Source of the DNA: Desulfurobacteriaceae bacterium
GTDB taxonomy: Bacteria > Aquificota > Aquificia > Desulfurobacteriales > DQVG01
Assembly (NCBI GenBank): GCA_015661865.1
Contig: DQVG01000113.1
Location: 1-5,945, forward strand
Reading direction: 5' to 3'
Length of the DNA stretch: 5,945 nt
Below the pieces are notes generated by a model that worked only from the letters and a program-made list of their open reading frames with translations, did no database searches and was not told the origin of the DNA. Positions 5,800 to 5,945 of the stretch are shown piece by piece. Position 1 is the first letter of the stretch; the number at the start of each line of letters is the position of its first letter. Both the position numbers and the translations under genes were made by a program.

Positions 5800-5945
5800 A
5801 TGATAAATATTACAAATTGGATGAAAAGCCGTATAAAAGAAGAGGAAATTGAAAAATTTTTAAATAATGGACAAGATTTTATTAATGACGAGGAAATTTG
5901 GGAAAAGTTAAAAGCTAATCAAAATCCTGAAAAAGAAAAGATTAG
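5800..5945 (+). CDS. hydG: Probable N-terminus of [FeFe]-hydrogenase H-cluster maturase HydG, cut by the window edge
   Basis: The plus-strand ATG at 5800 opens a frame that stays open to the window end (48 full codons). The protein begins MINITNWMKSRIKEEEIEKF and continues with DFINDEEIWEKLKANQNPEK. The FINDEEI segment followed by a charged helix resembles the N-terminus of HydG, the radical SAM tyrosine lyase that makes the CO and CN ligands of the [FeFe]-hydrogenase active site. The diagnostic CxxxCxxC cluster motif lies beyond the visible part, so this rests on a short N-terminal match and could be another ThiH-like radical SAM protein. A G-rich ribosome-binding site (GGGGGAA) precedes the ATG. 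A frame from the ATG at 5784 ends after 22 codons and is not favoured. If correct, it points to anaerobic hydrogen metabolism, unrelated to the divergent operon. Confidence 0.55.
   Translation, partial: MINITNWMKSRIKEEEIEKFLNNGQDFINDEEIWEKLKANQNPEKEKI

Noticed and set aside
5784..5852. 22-codon plus-strand frame starting at the ATG at 5784
   Set aside because: It ends quickly and has no good ribosome-binding site; the ATG at 5800 follows a G-rich ribosome-binding site and gives a HydG-like start.

Overview
The window is very AT-rich by eye, roughly a quarter to 30% G+C, and its proteins are rich in Lys, Ile, Glu and Phe. It encodes peptidoglycan synthesis and remodelling enzymes, a pseudaminic-acid enzyme (PseB) and the probable start of the [FeFe]-hydrogenase maturase HydG. 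This suggests an anaerobic, Gram-negative-type, possibly motile and perhaps thermophilic bacterium. A Thermodesulfobacteria-like lineage is my best guess, with Aquificota or another AT-rich anaerobe as alternatives. The taxonomic call is inference from gene content and composition only.

Nearly everything lies on the minus strand, so transcription runs from high to low coordinates. The order is rimM (5684-4959), a 124-nt gap with a possible hairpin, an unidentified small gene (4834-4484), yebC (4568-3825), an mltD-like LysM lytic transglycosylase (3832-2642), murC (2617-1238), pseB (1191-151), and a Trm112/UPF0434-type zinc-ribbon protein cut by the left edge (140-1). From the small gene onward the genes overlap by 85 and 8 nt or lie 24, 46 and 10 nt apart, and yebC, mltD, murC, pseB and the zinc-ribbon gene each have a Shine-Dalgarno (SD) sequence. 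This looks like one operon. On the plus strand one gene starts at 5800 and runs off the right edge. Its first 48 residues resemble the N-terminus of HydG. It diverges from rimM across a 115-nt AT-rich region.

The operon mixes translation functions (RimM for 30S maturation, YebC of the TACO1 family) with envelope functions: MurC builds the UDP-MurNAc-peptide precursor, the transglycosylase cuts finished glycan, and PseB starts CMP-pseudaminic acid synthesis, the sugar used for flagellin or surface glycosylation. No mobile element, CRISPR array, rRNA or tRNA was seen.

The least explained points are a 71-residue N-terminal extension on RimM carrying a duplicated G-[MI]-S-L-x-D-[FI]-L motif; a small unidentified gene whose last 28 codons are overprinted on the start of yebC; a consensus SD upstream of that gene, inside a possible hairpin and with no usual start codon behind it; and two similar inverted repeats, one over the pseB ribosome-binding site and one in the rimM/hydG divergent region.
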